Translations under genes and position numbers: made by a program
Assembly: GCA_018881555.1 (NCBI GenBank)
Contig: JACAXG010000007.1
Location: 10,172,435 to 10,236,434 of the forward strand
Reading direction: 5' to 3'
DNA from: Amblyornis subalaris
Lineage: Eukaryota; Chordata; Aves; Passeriformes; Ptilonorhynchidae
DNA: 64,000 nucleotides
In this document: in pieces, positions 61,185-64,000 of the stretch
How the letters are laid out: each line of letters opens with the position of its first letter
How positions within the stretch are numbered: position 1 is the first letter of the stretch
Notes under the pieces: generated by a model
The model's database searches: none
Told to the model about the DNA's origin: nothing
Seen by the model: only the letters and a program-made list of their open reading frames with translations

Positions 61185-64000
61185 TTCCAATCCAGTAAGT
61201 TTTTGCACAGGAAAAGCATATGAGATTGCCAAGTATTGAAACAACAGGAAAAAGTGTGCAGTTCACCATAACTCAAGGACTGTGTCCTACTTCAAATTAG
61301 AACTTAAATTTAAATTACAGCCCCGTCCCCTAAAACGATACAGTAGTAATGCCCTGAAGATTTATAGTTCAGCTGTAATTATGCAATTGCAGGCTTTGGG
61401 TCCTGCCAGTAGTTTAAAAATGGGAGTTGGATGGAAAGTGTACTGTGAGTGCTAGAGCAGGGTTAATAAACTCTCTTTAATTCCAACTCCTTTGGAACTT
61501 GTAATTCAGTGTATCCATTCTCACCTTTCCCTACTATGACATTATTGGTTATGAACATTTTTTTATTTTTCCTTTTGAAGTGGTTTAATACTCAAATAGG
61601 GTTGATATCTTTTCTAGAAGGAAAGATACAAAGTTAACAGGGACATAAAAACAGGTGGTCAATATAAAAGCTCACTTGCAGTGTTGCCTCTGGTAATTTC
61701 AATCTTAACTCATGACTTGACTTGCCACAGATGGTGGGAACCTGGAATTTTACAATGTGAAATACTTTTTTGAGTGACAAAGGCTAACATGCACCTGGTG
61801 ATTGCCAACGAATTTGATAAACATGATGATTGTGGCCCACTACACTCTGACACATCATGTGAATGAAACACTTTATGGATCCTTGTATAATCAGAAGTTA
61901 TTGTTCATTTTTTTAATAACAAAGAGATTACACGTATTTGAAAGACAGAATTTTCCCAGTTCCTGTCCCTCATTAAAAAATCCCAACAGATTAAATTGGA
62001 GAATCTTCAACATGTAAGAACAACAATCCCTCTCTGGCTGCTCAGCAGTTCCTTAATGCTGCTCAGGGTATATTGGAATTATTTCTAAATAACAATATGC
62101 TTCCCACACTCCTAATTCAGCAAGGCAATTGTGAAGTGTCTGTGATCAGCATCCATCAAATCAAGATTAGATGTAGTCTTTATCAAATGTGCTTACTCAG
62201 ATGTGCACTCATATAAATCTTCCCTCAGCAGCACTCTTAAGTATGTACTTAACGACTGTGAACATTTTTGGCACATGATCTATGCTGTGCTAAATGGAAC
62301 CCGTGCTGTAGCCTCAGGAAGCTATATATTTTGGAAGTTTTAGTTTCCCTTCACTGATACTGGTACCTGGATTAAAAACCTGTATTACAATGTGCTTTCT
62401 TAACCTCTTTTAACAAATCATACTGTTATGCAACACACTGCACTACAAGCATCTACTGCAACGCTCTTGATGGCTCGCAGAAAGAAATCCCTTTACAAAA
62501 GCATTTGCACTGATGCTGAAATCCTCTTGGCACAGATGATAAGGCAGGAATACAGCTGAATCCCATCTCTCCTAGTCATCGGAAGGCACAAGGAGACCCG
62601 GGAAAGTTTAGAATAAGGTGATCAGGCAATTAAAAACTGGGTAGGAGAGATTGAAAAGGTTGGATTTCTCAGTAGAGAATGCTAAGGCATGGATCAGTCC
62701 TTACATGGCAAACTCTCTTACACTGGGCTCCATCCCATTTTTCTTCCCTGAGCAGAACACAGAGGAGAACTGCCTGGCTTTTCAGAGAGGTTGAAGGAAT
62801 CATGTAAGCAACACCCCTTTCTCTGAACATACAGTGGTATGTACATGGTGGCAGAACTAAACAACCACATTTCACGAAACATATAAAATGAAATATTTTC
62901 CCTTTTTTTTTGAGAACTCTCAGACTTACTGAGATTCTGGTGCAGAGAAAGGATATTTGCAGAGCTAGCTATCTGTGAAGTTACACTGAAAAGCCAGTTA
63001 TTTCTCATCTTTACTTATGGGGATTTTTTGCTTGTTAGATATGTAATACTTCAGTGCACTTAAGTATCTCTTGAAAGTCCTCCTCATTTGTGATTGAATT
63101 TATAATTTCCATTAGTGCAACATGAGCCTTGCATCCACAAAACTGGCAGCAGACACTTGAATATTTATAGACTGCAGTAGCTCCAGATAAACTTAATATT
63201 CTATATTTACACAGCACTGATCCAAAGGACCAACAAAACACTCCACGAACAGGTGTGTAAGCACTGATTCAAGCCTTGGAGCAAGAGGCACACAGCCCAC
63301 GGTAAGACCCATGCTTTCCCTCAAAACTCACATACTGTACTTCTAAGCTGGGCACCTGAGCAGCTCCAGTGAGAAAAGAAATCAAAGGAAGAAATTGCTC
63401 AGTGAACAAAATGACTTTGTTAGCCACTTTGATTCTTTGTTGGGAATGAATGGTCTAGGTTGCTTAAAGAAGCATTCTCAAAGGTATTATTCGTTCCTCG
63501 GTTAGGCAGCAGAAGTTCTTTGTACAAGACAGTGTCTCTAATAGTCTCGAGGAAGTTTAACTGCCCAGGAGCCCTTCATCAAGGCCAAGGTCTCATGAGA
63601 ATTCCTGGGATCACAGAGTGGCCCAAAGAGGAGGCACCACCACAGCCTCGTAGTTTTGCATTGAGCCTGCACAACTAAGTTGCACCCATGAAAAATGTCA
63701 GCATAAATAATACAATATGATTACTCTTGTCTGTATTTATGAGGTGCAACGATACACCCTCCCATTTACTGCCAAAAATGACTCCCTAATGTGCATTACA
63801 GGCTGTGCGGCTTTTCTACTTTGTGTTGTATCAGTATTCAGATGAACTGCCTCACTGATAATATAATGTATGTTATTGTGGCTGCCACAGCTGATCTTAG
63901 CTACTTAGTAAGAATAGATAGCTACAAGGAAGAAATGCTGCGGTTACTGGAGTCAAATAGGAAAGAATAAAATGTCTTGTTACACACCTCTCAGGAAATC

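Larger units (their letters stand above)
56850..64000. other. No gene recognised (right flank)
   Basis: No supportable exon, mobile element or RNA gene. It holds a T17 run (58147-58163), an (AC)7 tract (58363-58376), a 9-bp inverted repeat (61154-61184), and an AT-rich patch at about 57200-57370 with homeodomain-like ATTA cores that could be conserved noncoding DNA. The longest open frame (60803-61276, minus) lacks an ATG start and any recognisable domain. Confidence 0.55.

Noticed and set aside
60803..61276. 157-codon open frame on the minus strand
   Set aside because: It starts with TTG, has no early ATG, no recognisable domain, and crosses an AT-rich inverted repeat. It looks like a chance frame.

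Overview
This window looks like vertebrate, most likely bird, nuclear DNA. It is AT-rich and almost gene-free. Its only abundant repeat class is short 3' fragments of CR1 LINEs with the avian-type 3' end, and it carries one endogenous retrovirus (ERV) whose Env resembles the avian alpharetrovirus group. About one hundred isolated single N bases are scattered through it. The retroviral reading frames stay in register across them, so each N stands for one undetermined base, not a gap.

Layout. 1-34,100: no recognisable gene; CR1 fragments at 17.25-17.67 kb (+) and 22.23-22.76 kb (-); simple repeats only. 34.1-35.2 kb: the only promoter-like patch, with a NotI-type CpG cluster, homopolymer and CT tracts, an RFX-like X-box 16 bp from a perfect CRE, a (CAG)6 tract, and on the minus strand a tiny signal-peptide-like frame running into a perfect splice donor. 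35.6-36.0 kb: CR1 (-). 36.0-46.18 kb: no gene; a few palindromes and short tandem repeats. 46,185-about 50,120 (possibly to 50,370), minus strand: a 5'-truncated class II ERV. 50.4-56.5 kb: no gene. 56.5-56.85 kb: CR1 (-) with an internal deletion. 56.85-64 kb: no gene seen.

The ERV is the main content. Read on the minus strand it has: the last part of reverse transcriptase (connection), RNase H, integrase with HHCC and DD35E residues, an uninterrupted 229-codon frame between pol and env, an uninterrupted env of about 482 codons, a polypurine tract, and a 341-bp 3' LTR with CCAAT, TATA-like and AATAAA signals. Pol looks betaretrovirus/ERVK-like in its RNase H and connection; the Env transmembrane subunit looks alpharetrovirus-like (cysteine-flanked internal fusion loop, CX6CC). 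Pol is broken by two in-frame TGA codons, gag, protease and most of RT are missing, and no 5' LTR was found. Env and the 229-codon frame are open. The extra frame has a CxxC-x18-CxxC knuckle and arginine-rich segments; I do not recognise it, and it is the best candidate here for an undescribed gene.

The non-viral sequence is probably intergenic or intronic. No host coding exon could be supported with confidence.
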